Notes: generated from the letters alone by a model not told the origin. Shown: positions 23,886-37,015, counted from the stretch's first letter. The stretch: DNA of 64,000 nucleotides from Panopea generosa (GCA_029582155.1 CM055901.1:3515482-3579481), one strand, 5' to 3'. Numbers and translations: made by a program.

Positions 23886-25194
23886 AAACTAGTCAATGTT
23901 ATTTTCAAAATAGTGTCTCATGTGCGAAAATAAAATGTCGCAAGGTACAACAAACAAAAACTTTACATTACTTGATATATTTATTGATGAATCCTCATGT
24001 TCTGGTATAAATTTAAATAAAAACACAACATGGTGGCGATCTGAATGTTACATTGACTGAATGGAAATACAATGTTTTATGGTAAGTCGTAAACAGAACT
24101 GATGGTGACATAAGATGTAAATGTGAAACCTGTTCCATGCAGCGAAGATATATTTTTGCACATCATCATAATGCTATAATTGTTTAAAAGATGGGTTCCA
24201 ATGGCAGAAAGTTATTTCTTCTTATGTAAGTCAGTAACTCGAATTTGGGGTGCCTTTGCCTATTGAATTGTGTAATTTCGATATCGAATTATCCACGCCA
24301 GTTTAGTTGACATTGTTACTATTTGTTATGTATTATATTTAGTTAATTCGAAGCTGTACGGCAATCCAACATAGCCAATATACTCGTAGCTCTATAAGTA
24401 GTTAAACGTATGCCATGTATGTTGAGTTCCAAAGAGGCTTATGTTTTGATGTGCTGTATGTCGTTTGTTCACAAACTGTTTTTGTGTATATGACATTTAT
24501 ACAATCTAGAACAAGTTTTTCGATTTCTCAGATCCTGTAATTAATGAATTCAGGCCTTTGATTTTGTATTGGAAGCCGTGTATGGAACACTGTAGGAACA
24601 TTATTGTTGCTAGGGAAATGAACAAAAATAGACTACTTGTTTAGTGGTTCGATCTCGGATGGACCAAGCGACAATCCGCGTATATACCAGTTATACTATG
24701 TAGGAATATATAAAGATCGCCGGTATAAATCTGAATTGAAACTTAACCGCTTACCTGGATAATCGATGATGCCCGGAAACTTCTGGTCGTTTACGGGTAT
24801 AATGAATAAATCATTTACCTTATTCCGCGGGTCATGTCAAATTCAAATATGGGCGATAAGAGCGAGTTAAACTACTTGTTTTGTTTACTATAATTTACGG
24901 TATTATGCACCAAACATGGTCTAGATATTCACAATTAATACTAAATATTACAATATTTTGTATTGATTTGAACGGACATAAACACTGCTTATGCCGCTTT
25001 AACGAAATCAATGAATAATGACTTGTATTGGTTAATTACGCTTAAGGTGTGGTCAGTATCGGCAATAGTATGATATAGTTTAAATACTAGTGTTTTATTA
25101 GTAGCTTTGTAATAACAACAAATACATTACACGCCGTCCGTTATCCTGAGCTTAACGATGTTGCGTTCTCGGCTAGCTCTGTTTACGCCTGTGA
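23886..25194. other. No gene seen
   Basis: AT-rich sequence. TTATGCCGCTTT at 24,989-25,000 matches the end of the MITE at 20.0-20.45 kb, but its partner end was not found. Confidence 0.4.
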
Positions 25195-25435
25195 TTGACC
25201 ACAGGGCTGCTCTTATGGTAGAGCGTCGGTCTCACATGCGTAATGTCGGGGGTTCGATTACAGGCCAGGTCATACCAAATACTTGGAAAATGCTTACTCG
25301 CTTGGTGTTCAGCATTTAAAAGCCTGTTCCAGGTTACTATATCAAGTATACATCGTTGCGATATGACTCAAACATTGCTGAAAGAGACAATTATTGGAAT
25401 CATAATTTCTTTCACTCCTGGCCCAGTTTACACAC
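25195..25435 (+). mobile_element. tRNA-derived SINE, family 2
   Basis: The tRNA-like head has TGGTAGAGCGTCGG (A box, about 25,217) and GGGGGTTCGATTAC (B box, about 25,248). The body contains CTTGGTGTTCAGCATTTAA and ATATGACTCAAACATTGCTG. A similar TTCACTCCTGGC...CACACTTA block recurs at about 25,411 and 26,178. It is not a functional tRNA, because the acceptor and anticodon arms do not fold convincingly. Confidence 0.75.
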
Positions 25436-27049
25436 TTAAGGTCCGGTTTAAAGATAGTTTGGCAATGGGGACGCGACAGAAAGAAAAAATATGTCATGAT
25501 TATGTCGTGGGTGGGTCGCAAGTCAGTCTTACGACAGTCGTGGGCCCATCGTGAGTTGTCGGACATTGTCGGGGTGGGGGGGGGGGGGGGCTGTTTTTCA
25601 CTCAAGACTGCCGCACAACAGTCGTGGGTCACTCGTGGGACGCTGGCGCGTCCGTATCCCGACTATACAGTTTTTTTTATTTCCAAGCGTCCATTCGCCC
25701 GAGCTATATACCCCTCAAAAATCGAAAATATGTTGCAAGTCTAACGCCCGATAGACATGCAATGTTGTGAGAGCCTCTTACAAAATACAATACTTGTGAG
25801 TCAATCTTGCAATCGTAGGACAGTTGATCGACAGTCGTAAGATTGATTGACTGGTACCCACGACAAGATATTTATCGGACAGCCACAAGACATAGATACC
25901 ATAAAAAATCGTCGAACAAAAATGTGCATGTCCAATTTTGCCTCACGACGTCAAGTTGGTGCCACCGTAATCAAACTTTCGTAGGGCTGTCTTGCGACGA
26001 CAACCGATGATCCACGATTTGCCTAAATTTTCTGTCGAGCCGTCGCACAAATGAGTCGCGGGTTCGCTGTGAGCAAGTGTTTAGCTGTTACCGTTGGGTA
26101 GTGAAAATGGTCCAGTCATCCAACGTCTGTGATTGTCCATTAACGTTTATCTGCATTATTGCAATCGTAATTTATTTCACTCCTGGCTCAATTCACACAC
26201 TTAGCTGTAACCTTTGAGAAGTGAAAACGGTCCAGTCATCCGAACGTACTCTTCATTTTATCTGATTCTTATATGTCTGTCTGCAAAAATTATTCTTGAC
26301 ATCATTTTATGACAAAATCATGCATTTGAATGTTAAAACACATTGATTTAAGGTAAAAGTTCTTGCAATGTACATTTGTATTAAACAAAACTGTGTCTTT
26401 TGACCTAGTTTTCAGATTTAAGTCATTTGTTTCCGCCTGTGTGCATCCAACATATATGCCTTTATTATGGAGTTTATCATAACTAACCAAAACAGTTTTT
26501 TAGCTGTGTAGGACCATCTCGGTTAATATTAGTATCCCGTGGTTGTATTCTCCAACCATTCTTGAAATTATTCTTAGACTTGAGCTTCAATATCCAACCT
26601 TAGATATTTAGTTTACCATGATAAATAGAATAATTGTGAGTGTTTTTTTACTATACTTCTATTATATTTCCCTACATGCTTATAAATTTTGGCCTCAAGA
26701 AGTGGTCCCTAAGTGATTTTTTTTTTCAAAATTCATTCTTCAGTTGAATTTTAGGATATTCTTAAGAATGGTTGGTGTATGTTTTCTATACAGAGTTGGA
26801 AATGATAAATGTTAATTAAATTTATGTAAGTTATTCATTACAATTTGACTGTTATGTCTATGTTGTGTCCCTTAATTTGTTTATACAATTTATTCTTGCT
26901 TGTGTCTGATAAGCACAATAAACGGTCCTTTTATGAGATTGTTAGCAGTAACTGAGCAGTTATGTTGGAACGTAAAATCTGGAACACGTACTTGTTTAGC
27001 TCAAATTGATTTTTAATGTGTTACTTGCCTTGAATTGATTTTCTGAAAC
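25436..27049. other. No gene seen; diverged GACAGTCGTAAG-rich region
   Basis: From about 25,490 to 26,080 short related words recur on both strands (CTTACGACAGTCGTGGG, ACAACAGTCGTGGGTC, CGACAGTCGTAAGATTG, GTCTTGCGACGACAACC). This points to an old palindromic or tandem repeat. A 16-G run lies at about 25,574. The rest is AT-rich with no recognised exon. Confidence 0.45.
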
Positions 27050-27680
27050 ATTAGTTATCTCTAGATACAATTTTGCGGGGAGTGGGGTATAAAACTGGAC
27101 ATCGTCCGTGCATCCGTCCTTGCGACAGAAGACATTTTGACATAGAACTCCGTTACTGTTCAATAGTATTTCACTATAATATTTCGCCAGCTCTTAATTA
27201 CATGTCAACCTAGAGGGGGAGAGCAAGTTTTCATGTTCAAATTTGTTCTGTTACCAAAGGAAAAAAATGGTCTATATTACAAAATTCTCCGTCACCGGCG
27301 CACAACTCCGAAACCATTCAAGACGACTTTACAAAACTTTGTTAATATGTCAACCTCGATGTCTAGTACTATACAACTATTTACCTTTTAAGTGGTCAGT
27401 GGTTAAAATTATTTATTTAAGGAAAATAACTATTGACTCACACCAGGAGACAATTGACCGAGACGAAGTATATATTATATTATAATGCCTTTTGATAGGA
27501 GGTTTTTTTTAATTTTATTATTTTTATTACCATGTTAATACAAATGCCCAAAAATACGAAATTCTCTATTTCCGGAGCATAACTCCAAAGCCGTTGAAGA
27601 TAACTTCACGAAACTTGGTATGAATGTCCACCAGGTGGTCGAGTGCGTATTGCATTTTTTTCTATAAAGGAATTTTTGAT
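27050..27680 (+). repeat. Bivalve-type dispersed repeat, two ~280-bp units
   Basis: ACAAAATTCTCCGTCACCGG with CACAACTCCGAAACC near 27,280 is echoed by CGAAATTCTCTATTTCCGG with CATAACTCCAAAGCC near 27,558, about 280 bp apart. An upstream CATCGTCCGTGCATCCGTCC block belongs to the same kind of element. The 80-codon frame at 27,243-27,485 is repeat sequence. Confidence 0.6.
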
Positions 27681-27960
27681 TTTCAATATGAGTTTTTCTT
27701 TTAACACGTAAACTTATGTTACCTGTTGAACAATAAATGGTTTAAATAGGTTAGCATCCAAGTGAAACATAAAGTTTTAGATATGAAATTTAAGTAAATG
27801 AATAAATAGGTTTATGTATAAAGCATGTAAAACAATCGAAGAAGAGAAATGTTTCTTAATTAAATTTTTAATTCTTATATTTTCTTGTTGACAGTTTCAT
27901 GAGCTATGTTGATAATTGTATTTTATGTCCAAGTTTTACACAATACTACATATGTTCATT

Positions 27961-28006
27961 TATAATAATAATAAAAATAGTAATAATAATAATAATAATA
28001 AATAAT

Positions 28007-28040
<34 letters not shown>

Positions 28041-28074
28041 TAACAATATAATAATTATAATAATTATGATAGTT

Positions 28075-28107
<33 letters not shown>

Positions 28108-28204
28108 TTGATAATAATGATAATGATAATAATAATGATAATAATTATGGTTATTATTATAACGGTTAAAATAATAATGATATTAATAATAATAATAGTT
28201 TTGT
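27961..28204. repeat. (AAT)n-type microsatellite
   Basis: About 240 bp of imperfect AAT/ATG/ATT trinucleotides. It sits exactly at the 3' side of the minus-strand SINE at 28,205-28,510, so it probably grew from that SINE's tail. Confidence 0.92.
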
Positions 28205-28510
28205 TATTGTTTAGCGTCGCTTTCAGCTCTCAGTTAAATCATGACGGTGTCTACTTTAGACATAATTCTGAGCGATGTCACACTGAAGTATCATGCCGCA
28301 GACACATGGCATGATACCCCAACCAGTCACATTATACTGACGCCGGGTCGACCAGACCTAAGACTATTCTTTAAACATTGAGCGCCATGCGAGGAAGTTT
28401 CTACTACTATTTTTCGAATTTTCGATATGACTCGGCCTGGCATCAAACCCACGACCTTCTGTGTACGAGGCAGACGCTGTACAACAAAACCACACTGGGG
28501 TTGATAATAA
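28205..28510 (-). mobile_element. tRNA-derived SINE, family 3, copy 1
   Basis: The minus-strand head has ACAGCGTCTGCCTCG and GGTCGTGGGTTTGATGCC (B box, about 28,440-28,457). The body includes GCCGCAGACACATGGCATGA and CACATTATACTGACGCC, read on the plus strand at 28,290-28,345. Copy 2 is at 47.5 kb in the same orientation. The 101-codon minus frame is SINE sequence. Confidence 0.85.
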
Positions 28511-30814
28511 TCATAAACATAATAATAATAATCGTAAATACTCTCGCATATCACGTTTTGCCATACATGACAACGAACACATAAAATATGACGCATTTTA
28601 ATCATTTTCGAGAGGCATACCCTTTGCAACATATGACACGAAATTAAAGGCCCGCTTACATACCGAGGTATTATGATTTCATATTTTAATCATATAGATT
28701 TATAATTCTGGATAATATAGATTAAATTAAATAAAAACTCTTCAGAATAGCCGTCAGTCCCTTTAAAAAAACGTTTATTGACACGTGTATATAGTAGTAT
28801 AGTACACTTCGCCACAAAAATATAACTGATTAACTTAGTCATCATTTCTGGGTATTGTCAAGAGCGTACACCAGTATTCGTGGAAACAACGTAAAGGAAA
28901 CCTTTAGGCGGACTTTGTATTCCAGGTTGGAGTGCAGGATGCGATCTCAATTATTCACAAGTGGTGTTTTCATTTGGCGATGTGAATTGATAACATACTT
29001 CTAAAAATATGTGTAAACACATACATACGTGTGATGGTGGAAATATATTTAATGATAAAAAAAATAAAAAATGGCAATTGTTTGAAAATAAAAATCGCAT
29101 AGAGATTACCATAGATAAGAAATTTACAAGTAGAGACTACAATAAAAAGTTCAATCCATTGAAGATTTTATTAAACAAAATTCATCATTTCATGTGCTCA
29201 ATTTTTTTCTTTAATTGTTACTCTTTTGCAACATTTTAATTATTGTTGTCCAATTTGTGTAAATTGTTCTTCTGATCTCATGATTTCGATAGCCAAACTC
29301 AATAAAATACCTGCTAGCATTACGGCGGACGACTATGTTGACGTATACACCGTCTTCGGCAGTGATTTTTTCCCGAATTGAAACGAATTTATTTTCCTTA
29401 CAGAGTTTAATATCAAAAAGCATTGTTTATGTTGTATGGGTTAAACGTGATATGGGATTGTCTACGATGTTGATGTTGACCGACTTTCTCCTTCCTAGGG
29501 CGATTGTATTGGGTGGGGATGTAGGTCAACAGCTACTGACGTAACCAATATAGGTCAGAGGTCGTAATTACGGCCGGATATGAAAGTTTAATTGCATTTT
29601 ATATATGACTATTATTGTAACTTTTGTATGTGACACTGTAATAAAATAAAAAAAGTCTATATAAAAGTCTATATAAAAGTCTATATAAAAGTCATTAACT
29701 GTGAATGTTCTTTTTTGCTTTGTCTTCTGTGTTTTGTCACTTTGTAAACTCGTCGTTATCTCGTATTGACAGGGAAAATGATAATACACAATAATATTTT
29801 AATTTCAAACATTATATTATAGATTAATTGTTTGTCTTTGACGTGTTTTTATCATTTGTATAGCTATCTTAAACAATTTATAAATAATCATTTTTGCTAT
29901 TGAATAAAAAAAATATAATATCTTAAAATAATACGATCCTTTCATTTAACGTTCAAGGTACATTTTGTTTTTGAAGGATAATATTTGGAACTTTTACCAC
30001 TTCCAGTACCTATATTTTTTATAGTGTATGCTCTTGTGTTCCGTTTCGGCAAGTCATATCAGTCATAGTGCTATACATGTGGCAATATTCTTCTAAACTT
30101 TGAGTGTACATATGTTTTGCAATTTGAATGGTCATATCTTTTATTTCGTGTGTATATATGTAAATTGATATTGAATTATCGACTTGGTATATATGTTTGT
30201 TTGTGTTGTATATATTTGACTGATATTTGATTGTGTGTATGTGTATTATGTGTCTGGTATATGTATTGTATCCCCATGTTGTTGTTTATATGTCTGTACT
30301 CTCCTGTATATTTGCGTTATTGAGGAAATAAAATATCAATAAAAATATCAATATATTTTGAGAAAGCTCGACAGCATCTAATAAAACAATAATGGACGAT
30401 CACCACCTACTAGTCGAGACTCATTAAAGGACACATTTGGAATACATTCTTGAAACTTAAGATTTAATTCAGAAAATGTGTTATTTATCCCGAAACTAAA
30501 TTATTTAAAAAACGTTGCCATATTCAGGTGTTTTTATTTGCTATTACGTTATCGACTTTATAAAATAACCAACTAGTATTTAAAAATTAAAAGTAAATAT
30601 TTTCAGTAGACCAGATCATAGCATACCAATCATCAATAATAATAACCTACAATATTTCTATATTTTCAAATTCAGTAGAAAAAATGATCGTTTGTTTAAT
30701 GTTAATTACGTGTTAGTGCTTCTTGTTTAAAATGTGTTGTTGAGGACTCCAGGGAAGAATGCACTTAGTCAATTTGTGTTTCCTCGTTAAATAAAGTCAT
30801 AACAAGTATCAACA
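28511..30814. other. No gene seen; possible LINE 3' UTR
   Basis: Mostly unique AT-rich DNA. A 12-bp tandem (AAAGTCTATATA, three-plus copies) lies at 29,652-29,692. The TG-rich run at about 30,120-30,350 ends GAGGAAATAAAATATCAAT and looks like the 3' end of a LINE, but no coding part adjoins it. Confidence 0.4.
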
Positions 30815-31215
<401 letters not shown>

Positions 31216-32109
31216 CTATTTTTGATAAAAAGTATTATTGTTTTATGGTTCTCACCATTATCATTATTGTTGATAGTATCATTATCATCATTATAAGTTA
31301 TATCATTATCACCCGCTTTATCCATTTTGTCTATTTAAGGTATCTGATAACCGTATAATGAGCGCGTTGTTACGTTTTTATATTTTATCTCAAATAACAA
31401 CTTCCTTGTTAGAAAAATAGCCACTTCGTGTAAAGTTGACAGATAAAACACCTACAGTTTATGGTTTATCTTCCGGTGTTATACATATATGCAGTTGTTA
31501 TCTTCCTCGTTTGTGTGATTGTAAATATTAAGGGTAGCAGGATAGAAGGATATGGAGTAATTAATACACTCTGGCTGGACTATTTAATTGTCGTCTGTTT
31601 GATCATATTTCCAACAGACGTTACAAGTGTGTTATCTTGTGTAACCATGTGTATATAGGATTTAATGTATGGTAAGTGTAACTTTACTTAAGAACTATAT
31701 TTAATGTTTTGTATAATTTGAATCACTGGGAGGTCAGAGTAACCCATGAGAAAATAAACCAATACGAATTAACACTTGTTGAAACTGGTTTAAAAAGTGT
31801 TTATGCAGAAATAATTGTGTTTTAAGATATTAAGCATAACACAATGTGCTTTCTAAAATTGGTATACAACTGAATATTATCTGTACTGAAAACAATAACG
31901 TTTCGGTACGAGTTGAGAAACAATTTATTCTAGGGATGTAAAGTAAATATTCAAAGTGGTTTTCGAAGTATTTTATTCGTAAGTCATATCGCATCTCCAG
32001 ATCCAGGAAGTGTTACTACATTCTGGTACTAAGTACTAGACTGAGACTTTTAAACCCACGTGTTATCTTTTCATTTCGATATATTTTACAAATCCATGAC
32101 AGTCACAGA
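31216..32109. other. No gene seen
   Basis: AT-rich sequence without recognised repeats. The hydrophobic 65-codon frame at 31,461-31,658 has no family signature. Confidence 0.4.
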
Positions 32110-33080
32110 GCATTCCAGATTAGTTTAAATTCTCCCCCAAATTGTGTAAAACAATACTAACATTCTATACAAATTTAGATAAAAAGACGACTCGATCTAC
32201 TTGAATTCTCCTCCAAATGACGTTAAACTTTACTTAAATTGTCCCCCTGAATGATGTTTATCTCATTTAATCATTAAATTCATTACATTCTCCCTAAAAC
32301 AACGGTAAAAGCTCCTCAAAGACATTTAACTCTACTTGAATTCTTCACCAAAAGACGTTAAGTGTATTTCCCCTCAAAAGTCATTAAACTCTTACAAGCT
32401 TACGTCATACGAATTCTTCTCCAAATGACGTTAACGTCCCATAAATAAATTCTCCCAAAAAGAGGTTGATTTCTACCTAAGTTCTCGACAAAAGACATTA
32501 ACGTCTCTTAAATGAATTCTCAAAAAAAGGTTGATTTCTACTTAAATTCTCCTTCGAATGACGTTAACGTCACATAAATGAATTATCCCAAAAAGAGGTT
32601 GATTTCTACCTAAACTTTCGAAAAAATTTGTTAAATTTTACTCAAATCCCATTAAAAACAAGTTGCAAAAAACGTTAAACTCTACCTTAGACACTACTTA
32701 TATTTTCACAAAAAAGACGATGACCACCCCTAAACGACTTTAAACGTAAGCTTTTCACAAAAATGTTAAACTCTACTTAAATTCTTTAAAAAGACAATAA
32801 TAATTGAAACATTAATTCACGCTCAAAAGACGTTAACTTTACTTAAATGCTCCGCAAAAGACATAAAAATATGCTTAAATCCGCATCCATCACCTCTGTT
32901 TTCCGAGAATTTATTTTAGTGAAATACTCAAACACGCAGTTTATCTGGAGTACATGTAAACCTTTTCATTAAATTCTTCCCAAATGGTCGATACACTATA
33001 CTTATTTATTTTTCCAAAAAGACGATAAACTCTATTTAATTCTTTCCCAAAATACATTAAACTTAATGAAGGAATAAAAT
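32110..33080. repeat. Old degenerate 32-bp array, block 1
   Basis: Loosely spaced copies of AAAAGACGTTAAACTCTACT with TAAATTCTCCCC, strongly diverged. The same core forms the much better conserved array at 36.3-37.0 kb. A fragment of repeat F (TAGTGAAATACTC, ACGCAGTTTATCTGGAG) interrupts it at about 32,917-32,962. Confidence 0.7.
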
Positions 33081-33469
33081 CAGAATTTTTTTAGTTTTCA
33101 TCGGGTGATGAAAAAAATTAGGCCAGTTTATTGTTCATGAAACCCGAACGGCTTTTTGGCAACATTAAACTAGCCTTATGTTTTTACGCATAAAACCGCA
33201 AAGCCAATGTCATGAATGTAACGGCGACGTTGTCAACATACTGAATAAGTGCACGCATTTGTAAGACAACTTACGGCAAACGTCACGTGAAACTAACGGC
33301 AACGTGACGTCTCACCAAAAAAACAAAATCATGCAACCAGTCAAATGCAAAGTGGTCCTTTTAGCTCCGCCCAGCTGCAAGTGTTTTTCATTAGGAAATG
33401 AAATGCAGTAAATCTGTATAGTTCATTAAGGCCGATTGAAGTGGGAATGTAAATATATCAAATTGTTCC
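33081..33469. other. Non-array insert with paired ACGT motifs
   Basis: This stretch interrupts the 32-bp array. It holds CGTCACGTGA (33,281) and ACGTGACGTC (33,302), an E-box-like and CRE-like pair about 20 bp apart. No coding frame is seen. Enhancer function is only a possibility. Confidence 0.3.
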
Positions 33470-33625
33470 CAAACAGACGATAAACGTTATGTAGCTTCTT
33501 CCAAAAAGACGATAAAATATATTCACATTATTACAAGAAATTCTTTCCTCAAAATGATAAATGATAATTGTTCCCAAATTACGCTAAAATATACTAATAT
33601 TCTTTCCAAGAGACGATAAACTATA
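33470..33625. repeat. Degenerate 32-bp array, block 2
   Basis: Four or five copies of the AGACGATAAA(C/A)T core with CCAAAA linkers, diverged from the 36-kb array. Confidence 0.55.
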
Positions 33626-34446
33626 TTTCAATAATTCAAATCTCATTATCATATATGTATTTAAAGCATTTTCATTGGACAACGTCAATTTTTTAAAGAC
33701 TTTTATTTTTCGATAAAACCCTAGAACTGGACTCCTTTTACGTTTCTCGCGTAAACAAAGAGGCATCGACATTTTGATGGTCGATTTAACAAAACACGAA
33801 CTTAAATGACGTTCACAATGGTTCCAATAGTATTTTAATAATAAAACACAACGAAAACAAATGTTAGATCTGGTCCTAGCTGTTTTCTTCGGATTATTGT
33901 TTGATAGATTTCTTTGGTTCAGCGATTTAACCAGTCGTCACAATCAGACCATAAGTTGTTTTGAGAAACAATGAAGTAAGTCATAAAATGTTCAGATTTG
34001 AGATGTATAGTGTACCATTGAACACAACCCTGGTTTACCAAGCGTGAATGCTAGCCGTTGACAAAAATTTCCACAGGAAAATTAAATAAAAACATGTAGG
34101 GCCTATATGTAGTTGAAGTTCAGAAGAGGACGATCGTGAAACAATGTAAATACGCAAACCTTGCACGTAAAAGTCGTTTAAAACGTTCAAAATTCGGATT
34201 CTCTATCAATGAGCGTGAATTTATATGACCTTCGTAAATACTGACACATTTTTTTAAAAACAAGCGTGTGGACAAAAACTAAACTATGACCTAAGCGTCT
34301 ACGTATATATATATACATACACTGCGTGGATATTTCCGGGAATTATTGATTTTTTATTTGTCTAAAACGAGAGATAAAAGGCGGTTGTTTAATTTTTTCA
34401 CCGCAATATATTTCGTCATTTTACAATAAACCAACTAATGTTACAG
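33626..34446. other. No repeat or gene seen
   Basis: Unique AT-rich sequence leading to the acceptor of the next candidate exon. Confidence 0.4.
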
Positions 34447-34521
34447 AGTTCATCTGATAATGGAAACAATAGCCGTTACGATTTATTGGATATTAGATCT
34501 AGAGAATTTGATGTCAACCAG
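34447..34521 (+). CDS. Candidate 25-codon internal exon, phase 0/0
   Basis: An open block lies between an acceptor (GTTACAG|AGTTC) and a donor (AACCAG|GTCAGA). It begins SSSDNGNNSRYDLLDIR and ends EFDVNQ, a polar, probably disordered peptide. It starts and ends in phase 0, which fits the donor at 19,445 upstream and the acceptor at 42,463 downstream without a frameshift. No domain is known. The polypyrimidine tract is modest. Assignment to the RGS gene rests on phase, strand and compatible composition only. Confidence 0.4.
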
Positions 34522-34633
34522 GTCAGAGGTGATGTATTCTTACGCGTTTACTTTGTAGCGTATAGCTATTTTTTTTATTTATTTTTTTTTTCACTTGAGG
34601 AGTCTCAAATTAAATATAATCATCAGGATTGGA

Positions 34634-34694
34634 ATTATAAGGATTAAATTCATTTTTTTCTAAAAACCAGAAAAAATGAATTTAATCCTATAAT
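34634..34694. repeat. Perfect 19-bp hairpin
   Basis: GGATTAAATTCATTTTTT (from about 34,641) pairs with AAAAAATGAATTTAATCC (34,671-34,688) across a ~12-bp loop. Pairing extends into ATTATA/TATAAT with a one-base bulge. It lies 110 bp after the candidate exon, within the presumed intron. Confidence 0.8.
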
Positions 34695-34699
34695 ATTTC

Positions 34700-35130
34700 T
34701 AAATATACAATAAATTCTATTTGAATTCTTCCAAAAGACGATAAACTCTCCCAAGGTTTCTTTGTAATATTTTAAGTCATTGACTCTACTTAAATTGTTT
34801 ACAATCAACAATTCACTTTATTTAAGTTATTAACAAAAGACATTAAAATCTATTTGAATTATTCCTAAAAAAAGACGAACTCTTAATCTCCACAAAAAGT
34901 CCTAAAGTGTATTTCATTTCTTCAATCCGCAGACGATGAATTCAATTTAAATGCTAAATTTAACAAAGATGTTACAATTAATTTCTCTACAAAAATACAA
35001 CAACAAATAAACAACAAAAAGCGTTCAACACTATTTTAGTTCTCCCCAAGCGATGTATGCTAAACTTTGCTTAAATACTTCCTGTGATATGTTAACATTT
35101 ACTTTCCCCAAAATACGTTAAACTCTGCAA
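34700..35130. repeat. Degenerate 32-bp array, block 3
   Basis: Diverged copies of the AAAGACGATAAACTCT core with TTCTCCCCAA linkers. Spacing is irregular. Confidence 0.55.
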
Positions 35131-35374
35131 ACAAAAACTGTTTATCACTGTTCTACTAAATGCCTTACTTTGATTAAACTAGTCTATATCGAAAGCAGAT
35201 TCTTGATTTGCACTATCAGTATTGTATCAAATGTTGCTACTCTAAAACAAAAAAGTTGCTTCTTGCACAAATGCAGATGCCTGCAACTCAGAACTTCTTG
35301 TCTAATGTCAATTAATATTCAATTTTGTTTGAAAGTAGTTATTGAAGAAATTTTGTTAGAGTAACTAAAAAGTG

Positions 35375-36335
35375 TACTTTGATTTTGATTAGAATATGTT
35401 TTTTCCGTTGCAAGCTGAGAGTTCGTTCTTACTTCACCAGTTGACAAAGTGCATGATCTTGATCATCTAGACGCTGTCTTACTACCTACAAATTGAATAA
35501 ACTGGAAGTCGTCTTTACTTCACTCTGGCAATAGCAAAAGGCACGAACCGTAATAACCGGGAACCGGATTGTTTGGCAGTTTCATGTTTAGGCATATTAC
35601 CACCATTGGAAACAGGAAATGCTTCCGTGGGGTAGTCGCATAATGGCGGTTATAAAAATTTAATAATCCTCGTTTTTTCTTCTTTAGAAATGCATTTGTC
35701 CATATTTTAATGCTCATTTTTTTATTTGAACGGCATTATTGATGTATAGTCAAATCTGTGTAAACGGTTACCTCTATTAAGCAGTCACTTGTCTTAAATA
35801 TGCACATTTGCTATTTCACATGTCCATGCTTTCAGAGCAAATTAACCCGTTTTAAGCAACAGCCTGTCTTAAAAAGGCCACATTTGCTCCTTCCCTTGAT
35901 TGGCTGCTTAAGACAGGTTTGACTGTATTTTGAAAGCATTGTCACATTCGAAATGTGTATTAAAATAAAAGATGCTAGGAAATTGGGGTATGAATACGTG
36001 ATATTTCGGGAGTCTGCTTTCACTTTGTCAACATTGTACAAATTGAACAGAAAAAAAATCTCTTATATGACGCATGGCCGCTACTTTTCTCATCATAGTT
36101 TAGTAGTGCAAAGTTTTACAACCTTTAAACTTGTATTATTTACTATACCTTTTCCGAAATAGAGGGATTATGAAACATTTGTTTGGATACGCATGTATTA
36201 GCTATGTTTTTAGTGAAAGGAAAATTATGTGCATAATGGGTAAGCTTAAAATCAAAATTGTTTTCATTTTCCACCATTTATTTAATGCAATACGCAAATA
36301 CGCAGCTTATCTGGAGCACTACAGGCTTGTAAACT
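35375..36335 (+). repeat. Dispersed repeat F, copy with a MITE inside
   Basis: The left part matches 49.6-49.8 kb (TTTTTTCC, TAGACGCTGTC, CCGTAATAACCGGGAACCGG). The right part matches 48.96-49.3 and 49.8-50.0 kb (TTTGGATACGCATGTATTA, ATACGCAAATACGCAGC, TTATCTGGAGC). The middle is interrupted by the MITE at 35,745-35,927. The whole unit separates two blocks of the 32-bp array. Confidence 0.8.
35745..35927. mobile_element. 183-bp MITE, mariner-like ends, TA target
   Basis: The inverted ends read TATAGTCAAATCTGTGTAA and (reverse complement of the right end) TACAGTCAAACCTGTCTTAA, about 16 of 20 identical, with TA at both borders. Subterminal motifs GCAGTCACTTGTCTTAA and GCAGCCAATCAAGGG are also symmetrical. 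It is too short for a transposase and fits a non-autonomous Tc1/mariner derivative. Confidence 0.72.
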
Positions 36336-36344
36336 TTTTTAAAC

Positions 36345-37015
36345 GTATTCCCGAAAGACGTTAAACTCTACTAAAATATCCCTGAAAGAAGAATTAGAAG
36401 TATCCCGAAAGACGTTAAAATCTATTAAAATATCCCTGAAAGAAGAACTATAAGTATCCCGAAAGACGTTAAATTCTACTCAAAGTATTGCCGAAAGATC
36501 TAAAACTCCACAAATAAAGTAGTAAAAAATCCGTTAAACTCCTGCTTATGTACTCCCGACCCTGAAAGACGTTAAACTTAGATAAAAATAGCCCCGGAGG
36601 ACGTTGAACTCTTTTAAAAGTATCCACGAGAGACGTTAAATTCTATTAAAAGTATTCATGAAAGACGTAAGACTCTTCTCAAAGTATCCACGAGAGACGT
36701 TATGCTCTTCTAAAAGTATCCACGAGAGACGTTAAACTCTATTGAAGGTATTCATGAAAGACATAAGACGTTTCTAAACGTATCCATGAAAGACGTTAAA
36801 CTCTTCTAAAAGTATTCACGAGAGACGTTTAACTCTATTAAAGGTATTCATGAAAGACATAAGACGCTTCTTAAAGTATCCACGAGAGACGTTAAACTCT
36901 ATTAAAAGTATCCACGAGAGACGTTAAACTTTATATTCCCGAAGGACGTTAAACTCTATTCAAGGTATTCATGAAAAACGTTAGATTTTCTAAAAGTATC
37001 CACGAGAGACGTAAA
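36345..37015. repeat. 32-bp minisatellite, best-preserved block, about 21 copies
   Basis: The unit is AGACGTTAAACTCTATTAAA, AGTATCCACGAG, with exact 32-bp spacing (for example 36,601, 36,633, 36,665, 36,697). Two alternating monomer types (TATCCACGAG and TATTCATGAA) give a hint of 64-bp order. The left end uses a CCCGAA variant. Confidence 0.92.

Noticed and set aside
25205..25265. Possible functional tRNA gene
   Set aside because: A and B boxes are present, but no proper acceptor-stem pairing is seen and a SINE body follows. The same holds for the heads at 17.07, 28.45, 38.8, 40.3, 46.96, 47.7 and 53.75 kb.
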